A stretch of DNA of 64,000 nt from Sporosarcina sp. HYO08 (GTDB taxonomy: Bacteria > Bacillota > Bacilli > Bacillales_A > Planococcaceae), in assembly GCF_001563475.1 (NCBI RefSeq), contig NZ_LPUT01000029.1, forward strand, positions 62,001 through 126,000. The letters are read 5' to 3'. The notes under the pieces are model-generated. The model was not told the origin of the DNA. It worked only from the letters and a program-made list of their open reading frames with translations, and did not search any database. Both the position numbers and the translations under genes were made by a program. Positions 40,304-49,571 of the stretch are shown in pieces. Each line of letters opens with the position of its first letter. The first letter of the stretch is position 1.

Positions 40304-40828
40304 TTGAATACGAAAAATCTTGTGTTAATGGCGCTTTTGGTTGCCGTCGGTGCTGCTTTATATTTGGTGATTCCAGGTTACGGAAACGGCATGAAGCCTG
40401 ACTTCATGTTGACGATGATGTTTATCGGGATTTTCCTATTTCCTGATCGCCGCAGTGTATTTTTACTTGGTGTCACAACTGGTGTGATTTCGGGTATTTT
40501 TTCAAGTTTCCCGGGCGGTTTCCTGCCGAACGTCATTGACAAATTCATTACTGCATTTGTTATTTACGCAGCGTTTGTAACATTAAAGAACATCTCGAAG
40601 CATTTGATCGGCGCAACAGTTCTTGCAGGCCTTGGAACGATTTTATCAGGTACGATCTTTTTATCCATTGCAATTTTTGTGTTAGGTGTCAACTTACCAT
40701 TTTTTGCATTGTTCTTAACAGTCGTCCTTCCAGCAGTCGCGATGAACTGCATTGCATTCGTCATTATTTATCCAATCATTCTTGGATTGGTAAAACGTAC
40801 AAATTTCAAAACAGCGTTATCCAGTTAA
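40304..40828 (+). CDS. trpP: Tryptophan transporter TrpP
   Basis: 174 residues, five or six transmembrane helices, close to B. subtilis TrpP (YhaG): VGAALYLVIPGYGNGMKPD, MMFIGIFLFPDRRS and NVIDKFITAF are shared blocks. It imports tryptophan. TTG start with AGGAG 9 nt upstream, inside a TRAP-like array. Ends in the terminator at 40837-40886. Confidence 0.92.
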   Translation: MNTKNLVLMALLVAVGAALYLVIPGYGNGMKPDFMLTMMFIGIFLFPDRRSVFLLGVTTGVISGIFSSFPGGFLPNVIDKFITAFVIYAAFVTLKNISKHLIGATVLAGLGTILSGTIFLSIAIFVLGVNLPFFALFLTVVLPAVAMNCIAFVIIYPIILGLVKRTNFKTALSS

Positions 40829-40836
40829 AGAATAAA

Positions 40837-40886
40837 GGGGCTGTCCCAGAAGTGCCTGGCTCTTCGTTTGGGGACGGCCCCTTTTT
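40837..40886 (+). terminator. trpP terminator carrying an 11-bp remnant of the 85-bp element
   Basis: GGGGCTGTCCC (40837-40847) and GGGACGGCCCC (40871-40881) form an 11-bp stem followed by TTTTT. The loop is AGAA-GTGCCTGGCTC-TTCGTTTG: the two outer flanks of copies 2 and 3 joined through a single GTGCCTGGC. This is what deletion between the direct GTGCCTGGC repeats of a full copy would leave. Confidence 0.85.
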
Positions 40887-41024
40887 GCCTTCTAACAAAC
40901 TAGTAGTTTTTACCACAGCATTTTCAAAATGCCAAAGTATTTAATTTGTGAAACTGCTTAACACATGTTTAAATAAAATTACGCAAGATTGTATGATCCA
41001 TCTTTGAAAGGAGCGCTCTAACAA

Positions 41025-41390
41025 ATGAAAGCATCTACGTTTTTCTTAGGACTAGCAGCCGGTTCTATTGCGGCCGCTGTTACCGTTCTGTATTCAACAC
41101 CACAATCTGGAAGTGAGCTTCGAACAACCGTCAAAAACGCATCGACAGATATGAAAGACAAACTTAAAGAGGTCAATGTGAAGTTTGACGATTTAAAAGA
41201 ATCGATTTCTCACTTAACAAAAGAGGCAAAAGAAACGATTCCCTCAGCAATCGGCGGTATTAAAGATTCAATTGGTAAATGGCAACAATCAACCGAGCCA
41301 AACAAAGTGTCCCTAGAACAGGAAATTGAAGCGATTCAAGCAGCACTAGAAGAACTTGAACAATCCATTACCGTACATCAGAAAAACTAA
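41025..41390 (+). CDS. yhaH: YtxH-domain protein YhaH
   Basis: 121 residues: an N-terminal transmembrane segment (FFLGLAAGSIAAAVTVLYS, 6-24) then a long amphipathic helical region typical of YtxH general-stress proteins, ending in a Glu-rich helix. Role unknown. AAAGGAGCG precedes the ATG. Same neighbour (trpP/scoC) as in B. subtilis. Confidence 0.88.
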   Translation: MKASTFFLGLAAGSIAAAVTVLYSTPQSGSELRTTVKNASTDMKDKLKEVNVKFDDLKESISHLTKEAKETIPSAIGGIKDSIGKWQQSTEPNKVSLEQEIEAIQAALEELEQSITVHQKN

Positions 41391-41400
41391 GTATATGATA

Positions 41401-41443
41401 GAGACCGTCACAGAGCCAATCCTATGTGAGACGGTCTCTTTTT
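41401..41443 (+). terminator. Terminator of yhaH
   Basis: GAGACCGTC and GACGGTCTC form the base of a hairpin extended by CA/TG pairs, followed by TTTTT. Confidence 0.88.
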
Positions 41444-41475
41444 ACCATCTTAGGGAAAGTTTCTTAAATTCTGAC

Positions 41476-41504
41476 TTCTCACCTTGTTGCTTTTTTGCTA
41501 TAAT
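41476..41504 (+). promoter_or_regulatory. Promoter of scoC with extended -10
   Basis: TTCTCA (41476-41481), 17 bp, TATAAT (41499-41504) preceded by TGC, which makes an extended -10 TGnTATAAT. Confidence 0.7.
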
Positions 41505-41539
41505 GAAAGAATATGAATTTTAGGAAGCGGGTGGGTTCG

Positions 41540-42151
41540 ATGATTGAGCAAAAATTTTCCCCAAAAGAAGCGATGATCTTTAGTCAGCGCATTGCACAAA
41601 TGTCTAAAGCGCTTTGGAAAGCAGTCGAAAAAGATTGGCAACAATGGATAAAACCTTATGACTTGAATATTAATGAGCACCATATTTTATGGATTGCTTA
41701 TCATCTTGAAAAGGCAACAGTTTCAGATATTGCAAAGTTTGGCGTCATGCACGTTTCGACCGCATTCAACTTTTCAAAGAAGTTGGAGCAACGAGGCTAT
41801 TTACATTTTTTCAAGAAAGATGATGATCGCCGAAATACATACGTTGCCGTCACAGAGAAAGGCGAAAATCTACTACTAGAAATGAATCGCAATTATTATG
41901 GTTCAGCACATAGTGTGCTGGAAGGAACAATTCCAATTAAGGAACTGTACGGTAAATTTCCAGAGTTTCTAGAGGTCATGTCTGTCATTCGCAACATTTA
42001 TGGAGATGATTTTATGGAAATTTTCGAGAAAGGTTTCAAAAACATTGAAGAAGCGTATGATGAGGAAAATGGAGAATTGATCGCAGTCAATCGAGAGAAA
42101 AAATCTGAGAAAAGGGAAGAACGTTATCACCCGATTGGTAAGGATTTTTAA
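41540..42151 (+). CDS. scoC: MarR-type transition-state regulator ScoC (Hpr)
   Basis: 203 residues, winged helix over about 20-110; [20 protein letters not shown] and [20 protein letters not shown] are nearly identical to B. subtilis Hpr. ScoC represses exoprotease genes, peptide permeases and sporulation functions in transition phase. ATG 41540 with GGGTGG upstream; an earlier ATG (41513) is within the promoter-proximal leader. The charged C-terminal tail (KKSEKREER) is variable in the family. Confidence 0.95.
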   Translation: MIEQKFSPKEAMIFSQRIAQMSKALWKAVEKDWQQWIKPYDLNINEHHILWIAYHLEKATVSDIAKFGVMHVSTAFNFSKKLEQRGYLHFFKKDDDRRNTYVAVTEKGENLLLEMNRNYYGSAHSVLEGTIPIKELYGKFPEFLEVMSVIRNIYGDDFMEIFEKGFKNIEEAYDEENGELIAVNREKKSEKREERYHPIGKDF

Positions 42152-42211
42152 TTCCAATTCGCGTACATTTCTGCTATGATTATTTTGGAACGCCGAAGAG
42201 GAGGAATGGAT

Positions 42212-42397
42212 TTGATCCTTGTAATAACAGTTCTGTTCTCATTATTCTATCTGTATCAAATCAATAAAATGACATATGCTCTCTGCGAATCAAGAGAAAT
42301 TCCAGAGGAAAAACAGCCCAAAATCTATCGAACGGTCAATATCCTCGTGACGATTTTAATTTTGTCTTTTTTTGTTGAAATTTTATTGAAAGCATAA
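42212..42397 (+). CDS. Small membrane protein, unknown
   Basis: 61 residues with two hydrophobic helices (about 2-18 and 41-58) linked by a charged segment ESREIPEEKQPK. TTG at 42212 is preferred: AGAGGAGG ends 7 nt upstream, whereas the ATG at 42206 follows after one nucleotide. Not recognised. It follows scoC by 60 bp and ends at its own terminator. Confidence 0.65.
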   Translation: MILVITVLFSLFYLYQINKMTYALCESREIPEEKQPKIYRTVNILVTILILSFFVEILLKA

Positions 42398-42400
42398 GGA

Positions 42401-42437
42401 AAGTCCATTGTCCCAAACTGGGAAATGGACTCTTTTT
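42401..42437 (+). terminator. Terminator after the small membrane protein gene
   Basis: AGTCCATTGTCCCA and TGGGAAATGGACT pair around AAC, followed by CTTTTT. Confidence 0.85.
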
Positions 42438-42440
42438 GAT

Positions 42441-42533
42441 TTAGTACATGAAGGCTGCACCGACGATGATGAGTAAGATAAACAACACCACAATCAAAGC
42501 AAAGCCTGAAGAGCCATGATTATATCCGCTCAT
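42441..42533 (-). CDS. YjcZ-family sporulation peptide, 30 residues
   Basis: ATG at 42533 with GGGGGTG upstream encodes MSGYNHGSSGFALIVVLFIL, then a hydrophobic LIIVGAAFMY end. A Gly/Ser-rich head and a single membrane helix ending in Tyr are typical of the YjcZ/YhaL-like short sporulation proteins, which are often missed by gene finders. A SigmaE/SigmaK-like -10 lies upstream (42554-42562). Its exact role in spores is not known. Confidence 0.85.
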   Translation of the reverse strand: MSGYNHGSSGFALIVVLFILLIIVGAAFMY

Positions 42534-42553
42534 TGGAGCACCCCCTCTCTCTT

Positions 42554-42562
42554 TGTATCGTA
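42554..42562 (-). promoter_or_regulatory. Mother-cell sigma factor -10 ahead of the YjcZ gene
   Basis: CATACGATA on the minus strand fits the SigmaK -10 CATANNNTA exactly and is also close to the SigmaE -10 CATACAnT. The -35 is unclear: an AC is found 14 bp upstream rather than the usual 16-17. Confidence 0.5.
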
Positions 42563-42614
42563 TGCAATCTGCTTTTTAGTTTCTGGGCAAATTATTGGGG
42601 TAGGGGAAACCTTT

Positions 42615-42643
42615 TTGTTTTCAATTCGTTTATATGTTATAGT
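42615..42643 (+). promoter_or_regulatory. Promoter of prsA
   Basis: TTGTTT (42615-42620), 17 bp, TATAGT (42638-42643), about 38 bp before the ATG. Confidence 0.55.
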
Positions 42644-42681
42644 AGCAACTATCGTACACTAACTGTAGGGGAGAAAAAGAC

Positions 42682-43563
42682 ATGAAAAAATCTATATTAG
42701 CGCTGACAATGGCTGCATCCATTCTTGCACTTTCTGCATGTAGCAATAACAATGCAGGCGATGAAGTCATTATGACATCCAAAGCTGGAGATATTACGAA
42801 AAATGAATTTTACGAAGAACTGAAAGATGTTGCAGGTGAACAAACATTCCAAATTCTGGCAATTGAAAAAGTTCTTGAAAACAAATATAAAGTATCGGAT
42901 AAAGACGTTGACCAAGCGTTCAACCGTGAAAAAGAGCTTTACGGAGAAAGCTTTGAAATGTACTTAATGCAAAATGGACAAACAGAAGAAAGCTATAAGA
43001 AAATTTTGCGCATTAATCTGCTACAAGATGCTGCACAAATGGATGGCGTCGAAGTGTCAGATGAAGAAGTTCAAAAACGTTTGAAAGAAATGAATACAGA
43101 ACTGCATGCACGTCATGTACTTGTAGCAGATGAAGAAACAGCTCTGAAAGTGAAAGAAAAGCTTGAAGGCGGAGCTGATTTCGCTGAAGTAGCGAAAGAA
43201 TTTTCTACAGAGCCTGCCGCACAAGAATCTGGCGGCGACCTTGGTTGGTTCGGCTATGGTAAAATGGTTCCTGAATTTTGGCAAGGCGCTTACGCATTAG
43301 AAGTGAATAAAATTAGTGAGCCAGTTCAATCTCAACATGGCTTCCATATTATCGAAGTAACAGAGAAGCGTGAAGTTGAAAAAGATAAAGCAACAGAAGA
43401 AGAAGCACGAAAAGATGTTGCACTTGAAAAAGCAGGCGAAGACCAAGAAGCTTTAATGAAAAAAGTATCTAAGCTGTTAAAAGATGCGGATATTAAAATT
43501 AAAGACAATGACTTAAAAGACTCATTAGAAATCTTCATGAATGCTGGAGAAGAAAAAAAATAA
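42682..43563 (+). CDS. prsA: Foldase lipoprotein PrsA
   Basis: 293-residue lipoprotein: signal peptide ending in the lipobox LSAC with Cys20, then an N-terminal chaperone region and a parvulin peptidyl-prolyl isomerase domain (about 138-232: LHARHVLVADEE, GGDLGWFGYGKMVPEF, QHGFHIIEV), and a Lys/Glu-rich tail. Anchored outside the membrane, it helps exported proteins fold. Modified by Lgt. It is usually downstream of scoC in Bacillus; here three small features intervene. Confidence 0.96.
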   Translation: MKKSILALTMAASILALSACSNNNAGDEVIMTSKAGDITKNEFYEELKDVAGEQTFQILAIEKVLENKYKVSDKDVDQAFNREKELYGESFEMYLMQNGQTEESYKKILRINLLQDAAQMDGVEVSDEEVQKRLKEMNTELHARHVLVADEETALKVKEKLEGGADFAEVAKEFSTEPAAQESGGDLGWFGYGKMVPEFWQGAYALEVNKISEPVQSQHGFHIIEVTEKREVEKDKATEEEARKDVALEKAGEDQEALMKKVSKLLKDADIKIKDNDLKDSLEIFMNAGEEKK

Positions 43564-43566
43564 TAC

Positions 43567-43601
43567 GAAAAACGCCAAGGACTTAGCCCTTGGCGTTTTT
43601 T
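43567..43601. terminator. Bidirectional terminator of prsA and the FhuF-like gene
   Basis: AAAAACGCCAAGG and CCCTTGGCGTTTTTT form a 12-bp stem around ACTTAG, with T-runs on both strands. It overlaps the last codons of the minus-strand gene. Confidence 0.9.
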
Positions 43602-44305
43602 AATGGACAAAACCCACATTGCATCAAACCCGGCACGTCCTTTGACAGACAGCATGTTTTTCTGACCGTTGTATTGAGCAGTTCAGACGGCTCGCACCCT
43701 TTTAAGTAAGAAGCAAACAATGACTTCGGCGCAATTCCTTCCCATAGCCGATCCGCCTTTAAGAGCTCTAAATCCTTTCGGGCATTTTGAGCCGTCGATG
43801 GATTTGCTAAAAGAACATGGTATTGCCAAAGCAAGAAACCAAAAATATTTTCCCACATTATCAGTGGTGAAATAGCTGTTACTGATCTCATTTGGTGAAA
43901 GACTGCCGCACATTCATTGTGTAAAATATGCCAAATTTCCTCTTCTCGTCGCCCATTTGAAATAACTTTCCAATCTTCGGCTCGAGTGTATGTACTCACT
44001 GTTTTTCTTCCGTATTCCTCATTCACACCAAAAACTAGATTGTTGCTTTCTCCTTTCCACGTAATATTAGATTGGACTAAACTCGTAAACTGCATAGCCG
44101 TAAACATGCCAAATCTTCTCGTGAAATAAGAGGCCGTGACTGTTCGATTTGGACTGCCACTAATGACTTGAATCGTTTGAAGGATTGCCTCCATCTGATC
44201 TGCTTGAAGAATGGTTTCCAATGTAAACAAGCGATGTGCTGGCTCTTCAGTATAAACACTATACATTGTTAATTGTTTCATCTGTTCTTCTGTTAAATTT
44301 GTCAT
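43583..44305 (-). CDS. FhuF-like iron-sulfur protein
   Basis: 240 residues ending in Cys218-Cys219-X10-Cys230-X2-Cys233 (KTCCLSKDVPGL to CGFCPLKN), the [2Fe-2S] motif of FhuF-type siderophore-iron reductases. The preceding region (PLIMWENIFGFLLWQYH) also fits. It probably reduces ferric siderophore iron in the cytoplasm; no transport genes are adjacent. The ATG at 44305 has no Shine-Dalgarno and lies only 6 nt after a TATACT box, so the message may be leaderless. Longer starts would run through the yhaM terminator. Confidence 0.85.
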   Translation of the reverse strand: MTNLTEEQMKQLTMYSVYTEEPAHRLFTLETILQADQMEAILQTIQVISGSPNRTVTASYFTRRFGMFTAMQFTSLVQSNITWKGESNNLVFGVNEEYGRKTVSTYTRAEDWKVISNGRREEEIWHILHNECAAVFHQMRSVTAISPLIMWENIFGFLLWQYHVLLANPSTAQNARKDLELLKADRLWEGIAPKSLFASYLKGCEPSELLNTTVRKTCCLSKDVPGLMQCGFCPLKNAKG

Positions 44306-44317
44306 GCCACTAGTATA
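44306..44317 (-). promoter_or_regulatory. -10 box giving a leaderless FhuF-like transcript
   Basis: TATACT (44317-44312) is six bases before the ATG, so transcription should begin at or next to the A of the start codon. The -35 region falls in the yhaM terminator tail and shows no good hexamer. Confidence 0.45.
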
Positions 44318-44321
44318 ACAA

Positions 44322-44362
44322 GAAAAATCGCTAGGTACCGTTTTTATTCGGAACCTAGCGAT
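44322..44362 (-). terminator. Terminator of the yhaONM operon
   Basis: On the minus strand ATCGCTAGGTTCC and GGTACCTAGCGAT pair (one mismatch) around GAATAAAAAC, followed by TTTTC. Confidence 0.85.
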
Positions 44363-44366
44363 TACT

Positions 44367-45302
44367 TTAAATCGTTGGTTTATAAAATGATCGATTATCA
44401 AGCGGGAAAATTCTTTCGGTAAATTCTCCTGGTGCCGCTTTCGAAAGTGCACGATCAAGCATATTCATCTTCGCGTCAATATTATCAATGTAATGCAGCA
44501 TTTCCGCCTCTTTTAACATTGGACGTTTTGGGCTTCCCCATTCTTCTTTACCATGATGAGATAACACCATATGTTGCAACAACATGACTTCTTCTCCACT
44601 TATTTCAAGCTCGTCTGCTGCCTTTGAAATTTCATTGACCATAATGGAAATATGGCCAAGCAAATTCCCTTCAACTGTATATTGTGTACCTACAGGACCT
44701 GACAGTTCCACAACTTTTCCGATATCATGCAAAATGATGCCGGCATAGAGTAAGTCTTTATTCAAAGATGGATATAAGTCTGCAAGTGCTTTTCCTAGCT
44801 TCAACATGGAAACAACGTGATCGATCAGTCCTGAAACATAGTCATGATGATTGCGCGTGGCTGCTGGGTATGTCATAAATGCCGACTGATGTTTTTTCAA
44901 CAAATGTCGTGTAATTCGCTGAATCGCTGGGTTTTTCATCTCGAAAAAGTATTGGGTCAATTCTTCAAACAATACTTCTTTACTTTTAGAGGCTGACGGT
45001 ACTAAATCAGCAATCGACACGCCTTCATTTTCTTTAATCGGACGAATACTTTTAATGCGCAGCTGATTTTTCCCACGGTAATCATGGACCTCGCCGCCTA
45101 CTTTTACGATGGATGAGGCTGCATACATTTTTTCATGCTCTTCTGTCGTATCCCACAGCTTCGCCTCAATATCCCCACTCTTGTCTTGCAAGATCAATGT
45201 CATAAACGGACTCCCTTGCATCGTTACGCCTTTTGTGGATTGCTTGATCAATAAATAAAGATCGACTGTTTCACCAACCTGGTGTTCTAAAATTTTTTTC
45301 AA
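44367..45302 (-). CDS. yhaM: 3'-5' exoribonuclease YhaM
   Basis: 311 residues: N-terminal OB fold (about 10-90, [19 protein letters not shown]) and a C-terminal HD phosphohydrolase domain with His162, His192-Asp193 (LHDIGKV) and [13 protein letters not shown]. YhaM trims RNA (and single-stranded DNA) 3' ends. TTG start at 45302 with AAGGA upstream, overlapping the yhaN stop codon by 4 nt (TTGA). Last gene of yhaO-yhaN-yhaM. Confidence 0.95.
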   Translation of the reverse strand: MKKILEHQVGETVDLYLLIKQSTKGVTMQGSPFMTLILQDKSGDIEAKLWDTTEEHEKMYAASSIVKVGGEVHDYRGKNQLRIKSIRPIKENEGVSIADLVPSASKSKEVLFEELTQYFFEMKNPAIQRITRHLLKKHQSAFMTYPAATRNHHDYVSGLIDHVVSMLKLGKALADLYPSLNKDLLYAGIILHDIGKVVELSGPVGTQYTVEGNLLGHISIMVNEISKAADELEISGEEVMLLQHMVLSHHGKEEWGSPKRPMLKEAEMLHYIDNIDAKMNMLDRALSKAAPGEFTERIFPLDNRSFYKPTI

Positions 45303-48184
45303 TGCGTCCTTACCCCCTGCTTATTTCCAAATTCAGAAGCGTTAAGAATATTTGCGTCTTCCCATTTCTCTTTCATTGTTTGGTGACATGTGAAATATAA
45401 AAATTGATGTTGATCTTGTAAACTTTCAATTAATGTAATGATCTGTGCGATTCTTTCATGGTCAAAATGAACGAATGGATCGTCCATTAACAATGGAAAC
45501 GGCGCGGTTTCTATCATGGTACTTGCCAATGAAAGCCGCAGTGAAATATAGGCCTGTTCTTTCGTCGCTTGGCTCAATTCACTGATCGGATGCGCCAAGC
45601 CATAAGCTGTAATCGCTTCAAATCGACCTTCTGGGGTGATTTTCAAGGTGACATATTTTCCGCCTGTTAACCGCTCAAAATACCGTTCAGCAATACGCAA
45701 AACTTTAGGCAGCTTTTTCTCTTTCAATTCCCTCATCGTTTGTTGGATCGCTGCTACGATCCCTTTTCGTTCAGACCATTGACCGGCTAGCTTTGCAAGC
45801 TCCGCCTTTTTCATTTCAAATCGTTGCAATTGACTGCCATACGTTTCATCCGACAACAGAGCCTCCGTTTGATGGACAAGCGCAGCCTTTTCTTCCCGAA
45901 GTTTGCGTTGTTCTTCCTCATTCGCTAAACGGGCTTCCTCATTTCTTTCAGCCCTTTGCTTCAGCTCTTCTTTGGAATTGTTTTCAAGCTGATCATGTAA
46001 CTGATGCGGTTCCAGCTGAATGATAAGCTCTTTTAACTGCCTCTTTAACGTCTCTTTCTCTTGCGCCAAATGAAAAGCATGATAGTATGCTTCCTCTGTT
46101 TCAACACCCGCCTCGGCATACAACACGTTCACTTGCTTATCTAAAGCTTTTTGCAGCTCCGTCGCTTCTTTCCATTCCGTTTTCAATCGTTTCCGAGCGG
46201 CTTCGTTCGACTTCGCCGCCTCCGTTTCTTCCGTTAAATATTTAAATTCACTTCTAAGTATTTCATAGATTGCATCTTCTGGCACACTTTTTTGCAACAG
46301 CTTTTCAACATTTGCTTTTCTCTCTTCCATTAGCCGTTCAAGTTCTTGTTTTCTTGCATCGTTCTTGTCCATTACACGCCTTGCCTCTTGCAGTTCCCGG
46401 ACCATACGGAACAATTCAGGAATAAGCGGCCTAGATGGTTGTTTCGTAATCCCATATTGTAGTAAAAATTGTGCAAGGGCTTTTTGTTCCACTTGTAAAG
46501 ATCGCTTCGTTTTTTCTTGTTCCAAACGGGCTGCTTGGCGTTTTTGATCAAGCGAGTGAATTGATACTTCTTTCGCTTCAATATTTCTCGTATAGTCTTC
46601 CACCCGAATCGTTAACTGTTCCATTTGCTGTTCTTTCCCATCATATGCGGCAACGAGCTGCTCCATTTCTTGCAGGTTCATGGGCTGATCTGCCTGGTTC
46701 CCCTTCTTATAAAAATAAGCGGCACCTGCCAGTAAGACGCCGATGGCTGTGAGGAGCCATTGTTGCTGAATCGTTCCGAACAATAGACAGCCTAGCGCAA
46801 ACAAAACAAGGAGCGGAAATAGAACATTCGTCTTCGGTTCTGATTGTTTGTTCAACGATAAAAAAGCTTTCGCTTCTGCCAATTGCTGACGAATACGCGG
46901 CCACTCGCGGACACGTTGCCATTCTTCCTCGGATGGTTCCATTTGATGAAGTGCCTGAAGCTCATTTTGCAAAGTGATCTGTTCACTTTCTAATTGCTCG
47001 ATCTGATGCAATGTATACGCTTGCTTTTGTTCGTTTTCCTCAACACGCTTTAATAGCGCGTAAAGCTCCTCTTCCTTTTGAAGGGAAACATCTGCCGTCA
47101 CAATCGTGTTACTTTGCTCATTGACCCCAATTCTGTGGCAAAGACGTACAATTGTTTCTTCCAACTGCTCACTTTCATCTGCCAATGCAGTTTGGATCGA
47201 GCGCCATCGATGCCACTCTGATTCCTTGGCCATTACTATTTCGAGCTCTTTCAGCTGTTCTAAATGATCTTCGCTAGGCAGCTCTTTTGTTAATACCGCT
47301 AAGTCCTTTTCTATTCGATTTCTCCTTGCTGTTATTTCTGTTAGTTGACTGGAAGCTATTTCGTACCGGCGAATACCGTCTACTGGAAATGTATGTCCAT
47401 GACGAGTAGAAAGTTGCTTTTCCACGATTTGCTTTTGTTCGAAAAGGGGATGCAGCTGCTGAAGAAGGGCGATCTCTCGCTGTTCTTTTTGCAGGCGATC
47501 GGATTGTTCGTACAGATCTATCAATCGTTCGTCAATTTCTTCAACTTTTTTCAGAGCAGGAGCATATTCTTCGGTTTTTTCCTGTTCTTTTTTCAAGTCG
47601 GCCTCCAACTGACGCAGTTCGTCTATTTTTACATTCATGTCCGGACGGCGGCCTTTCATCTTAAATAGCTCATTCATTTCTTTCTCCATTTTGCTTTCAA
47701 GCTGCATTAAGCTGTCGACACCGGTCGTTCCAGATGCTAGAAGTGTCCGGCTTAACGTATTTTCATCCATCTTTTCAAAGCCTTGCAGCTGTAATAATGA
47801 AAAAGAAAAAATGGCCTCAAAAGATGAACGGTCATAATGGCGCAGCAGTTCTTTTAAGTCTTCCTCATCCCCCACGGTGCCATCTTCAAAGTAGACCGTC
47901 ACATCTCCAGCCGATTTGCCCCGAACACGCTCGACGATCCATTTCCCGTGCACGTCGTCAATGACATGCACTTGTCCACCATATTTCCCGCCCGTTTTCG
48001 GCTCATAACGTAAAAAAACACTATTTTTTTGCGGGAAGCCAAACAATGTATGCAAAATGAACTGTTGAATCGTTGTTTTTCCAGCTTCGTTCAAACCATA
48101 GATGACATTTACGCCTCGTTCAAAATTCACTGTTACGTTTTCATGTTGGCCAAACCCATAGATAACGATTTTTTCAACTCGCAT
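45299..48184 (-). CDS. yhaN: SbcC/Rad50-like ATPase YhaN
   Basis: 961 residues: ABC-type head with Walker [10 protein letters not shown] (30-38), long coiled coils, and a C-terminal head with [18 protein letters not shown] and [12 protein letters not shown]. Unlike SbcC, the centre (about 448-492, [14 protein letters not shown] and [16 protein letters not shown]) carries two hydrophobic helices, which would tether the coiled-coil tip to the membrane. With the nuclease YhaO, 4 nt upstream, it forms an Mre11-Rad50-like pair, probably acting on DNA ends. Confidence 0.92.
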   Translation of the reverse strand: MRVEKIVIYGFGQHENVTVNFERGVNVIYGLNEAGKTTIQQFILHTLFGFPQKNSVFLRYEPKTGGKYGGQVHVIDDVHGKWIVERVRGKSAGDVTVYFEDGTVGDEEDLKELLRHYDRSSFEAIFSFSLLQLQGFEKMDENTLSRTLLASGTTGVDSLMQLESKMEKEMNELFKMKGRRPDMNVKIDELRQLEADLKKEQEKTEEYAPALKKVEEIDERLIDLYEQSDRLQKEQREIALLQQLHPLFEQKQIVEKQLSTRHGHTFPVDGIRRYEIASSQLTEITARRNRIEKDLAVLTKELPSEDHLEQLKELEIVMAKESEWHRWRSIQTALADESEQLEETIVRLCHRIGVNEQSNTIVTADVSLQKEEELYALLKRVEENEQKQAYTLHQIEQLESEQITLQNELQALHQMEPSEEEWQRVREWPRIRQQLAEAKAFLSLNKQSEPKTNVLFPLLVLFALGCLLFGTIQQQWLLTAIGVLLAGAAYFYKKGNQADQPMNLQEMEQLVAAYDGKEQQMEQLTIRVEDYTRNIEAKEVSIHSLDQKRQAARLEQEKTKRSLQVEQKALAQFLLQYGITKQPSRPLIPELFRMVRELQEARRVMDKNDARKQELERLMEERKANVEKLLQKSVPEDAIYEILRSEFKYLTEETEAAKSNEAARKRLKTEWKEATELQKALDKQVNVLYAEAGVETEEAYYHAFHLAQEKETLKRQLKELIIQLEPHQLHDQLENNSKEELKQRAERNEEARLANEEEQRKLREEKAALVHQTEALLSDETYGSQLQRFEMKKAELAKLAGQWSERKGIVAAIQQTMRELKEKKLPKVLRIAERYFERLTGGKYVTLKITPEGRFEAITAYGLAHPISELSQATKEQAYISLRLSLASTMIETAPFPLLMDDPFVHFDHERIAQIITLIESLQDQHQFLYFTCHQTMKEKWEDANILNASEFGNKQGVRTH

Positions 48185-48188
48185 TGAC

Positions 48189-49415
48189 TCACCTTCTATC
48201 CATTTCAGCTAATTCTTTTATAAATAAAGACTTTGCCTGCATTTGAACAGCCTCTAGATCTTCTTCTTGTAAATTTGGCAAATACTTCACGCCGTGTATA
48301 TGTTGATACACATCATGCAAAACGTCATTCCAGTCATCTGAATTCCAGTCTTCCATCACTTGCAGGACTGATTTTGCTAAAGGACTTAAAGTCGTTTGTG
48401 AAGGATGTTGTTCGAAAAAGGACAATTGTTCAATCCATACAAAGGGTTCTGCAGATTCTATATAATCCCTTATCGTTTCGAGCCATACATCCTTTGTATG
48501 TTGTGAAAAAAGCTGCATTGCTTCTTCATCCACATCGATCATCCGTAATTCCACAATGCCCGCACCAGTTTGTCGTTGAAATGTTTCAACAGCAAGTTCA
48601 CAAGCTGCGAGCCACTCATTTACATGTCGAATCCCTTCACAAGACACGTCTAATCGATCAAATACAAGCGAAGATGCAGGAACAAATTGGCGTGTTGCAT
48701 TCGTTTTTGACAACTCCACCTCGTAAAACCCTTTCATGCCCTGTTCTTTACGATGTCTTCCCTGTATGTTGCCTGGATAAATGATCGGCGGTGACTCATG
48801 AAGCGACTGCCTAAGATGAATATGACCGAGCGCCCAGTAATCATAATGCTTAGAAAGCAGTTCACTTTTTGTAAATGGTGCATAGACTGCGTGACTTTCA
48901 TCCCCGGCGATACTACCATGCAACATGCCAATGTGAATGACTTCATTCATTTCTGCGACTGGATAATGTGCAATCATCGCTTCTCTTATATGTCTTTTCC
49001 CATAGCTAAAGCCATGAATGGACACTTGTTTGCCGTTCACGTCAAAGGTGTACGTTTCAACTTCAGGACCGAAAGTATGTACATTTTCCGGCAGCTCAAA
49101 TCTTGTCCATTTGCCATCTAAATGATCATGATTACCGTATGAAAGTATGACTGGAATCCCCGCTTCATGCAACTGTTTCATTCCTTCAAAAAACTTCAGT
49201 TGCGCGCGTAAACTTCGATCTTCCCCGTCGTAAATATCGCCTACGATTAAAACGAAATCAGGCTTTGTTTGAACAGCGTAGTTGACTACATTCTGAAACG
49301 CCTTGAAAGTACTTTCTTTCAATGCATGCAAACGCCGGGCAGGTAATTCTGTAACCCCTTTAAATGGACTATCTAAGTGCAGATCAGCCGTATGGATAAA
49401 GCGAATCGTCGACAA
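48189..49415 (-). CDS. yhaO: SbcD/Mre11-like metallophosphoesterase YhaO
   Basis: 408 residues with the calcineurin-type nuclease motifs in order: HTADLHLDSP, GDIYDG, GNHDH, GMLHGS, GHIHLR. The C-terminal half is the capping and partner-binding region. The TTG at 49415 follows AGGGGG by 7-8 nt and is preferred to a GTG at 49433 lying upstream of that sequence. First gene of the yhaONM operon. Confidence 0.93.
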   Translation of the reverse strand: MSTIRFIHTADLHLDSPFKGVTELPARRLHALKESTFKAFQNVVNYAVQTKPDFVLIVGDIYDGEDRSLRAQLKFFEGMKQLHEAGIPVILSYGNHDHLDGKWTRFELPENVHTFGPEVETYTFDVNGKQVSIHGFSYGKRHIREAMIAHYPVAEMNEVIHIGMLHGSIAGDESHAVYAPFTKSELLSKHYDYWALGHIHLRQSLHESPPIIYPGNIQGRHRKEQGMKGFYEVELSKTNATRQFVPASSLVFDRLDVSCEGIRHVNEWLAACELAVETFQRQTGAGIVELRMIDVDEEAMQLFSQHTKDVWLETIRDYIESAEPFVWIEQLSFFEQHPSQTTLSPLAKSVLQVMEDWNSDDWNDVLHDVYQHIHGVKYLPNLQEEDLEAVQMQAKSLFIKELAEMDRR

Positions 49416-49486
49416 TTTACAGCCCCCTCTCACAACGAATATCTGTTCTTATTTTATCATAAAAAAAGGAGTTATCCAAAAACGAA

Positions 49487-49571
49487 GAGCCAGGCACCAT
49501 TGAACACTAAATATAGTATCGAAATCGGAATATAATACTACATTTTGACAGTGTATCGCGGTGCCAAGCAC
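49487..49571 (-). repeat. 85-bp dispersed palindromic element, copy 3, within the yhaP terminator
   Basis: Reverse complement bounded by GTGCTTGGCAC and GTGCCTGGCTC with the same interior as copies 1 and 2. Its outer arms also pair: AAAAAGGGATTGTCC on the yhaP side and GGATAACTCCTTTTTTT on the far side of the minus-strand transcript, so the element forms the extended loop of a T-tailed terminator for yhaP (49461-49590). Confidence 0.85.

Noticed and set aside
44306..44458. 51-codon N-terminal extension of the FhuF-like protein
   Set aside because: It would read through the yhaM terminator and the end of yhaM, with no ribosome-binding site.
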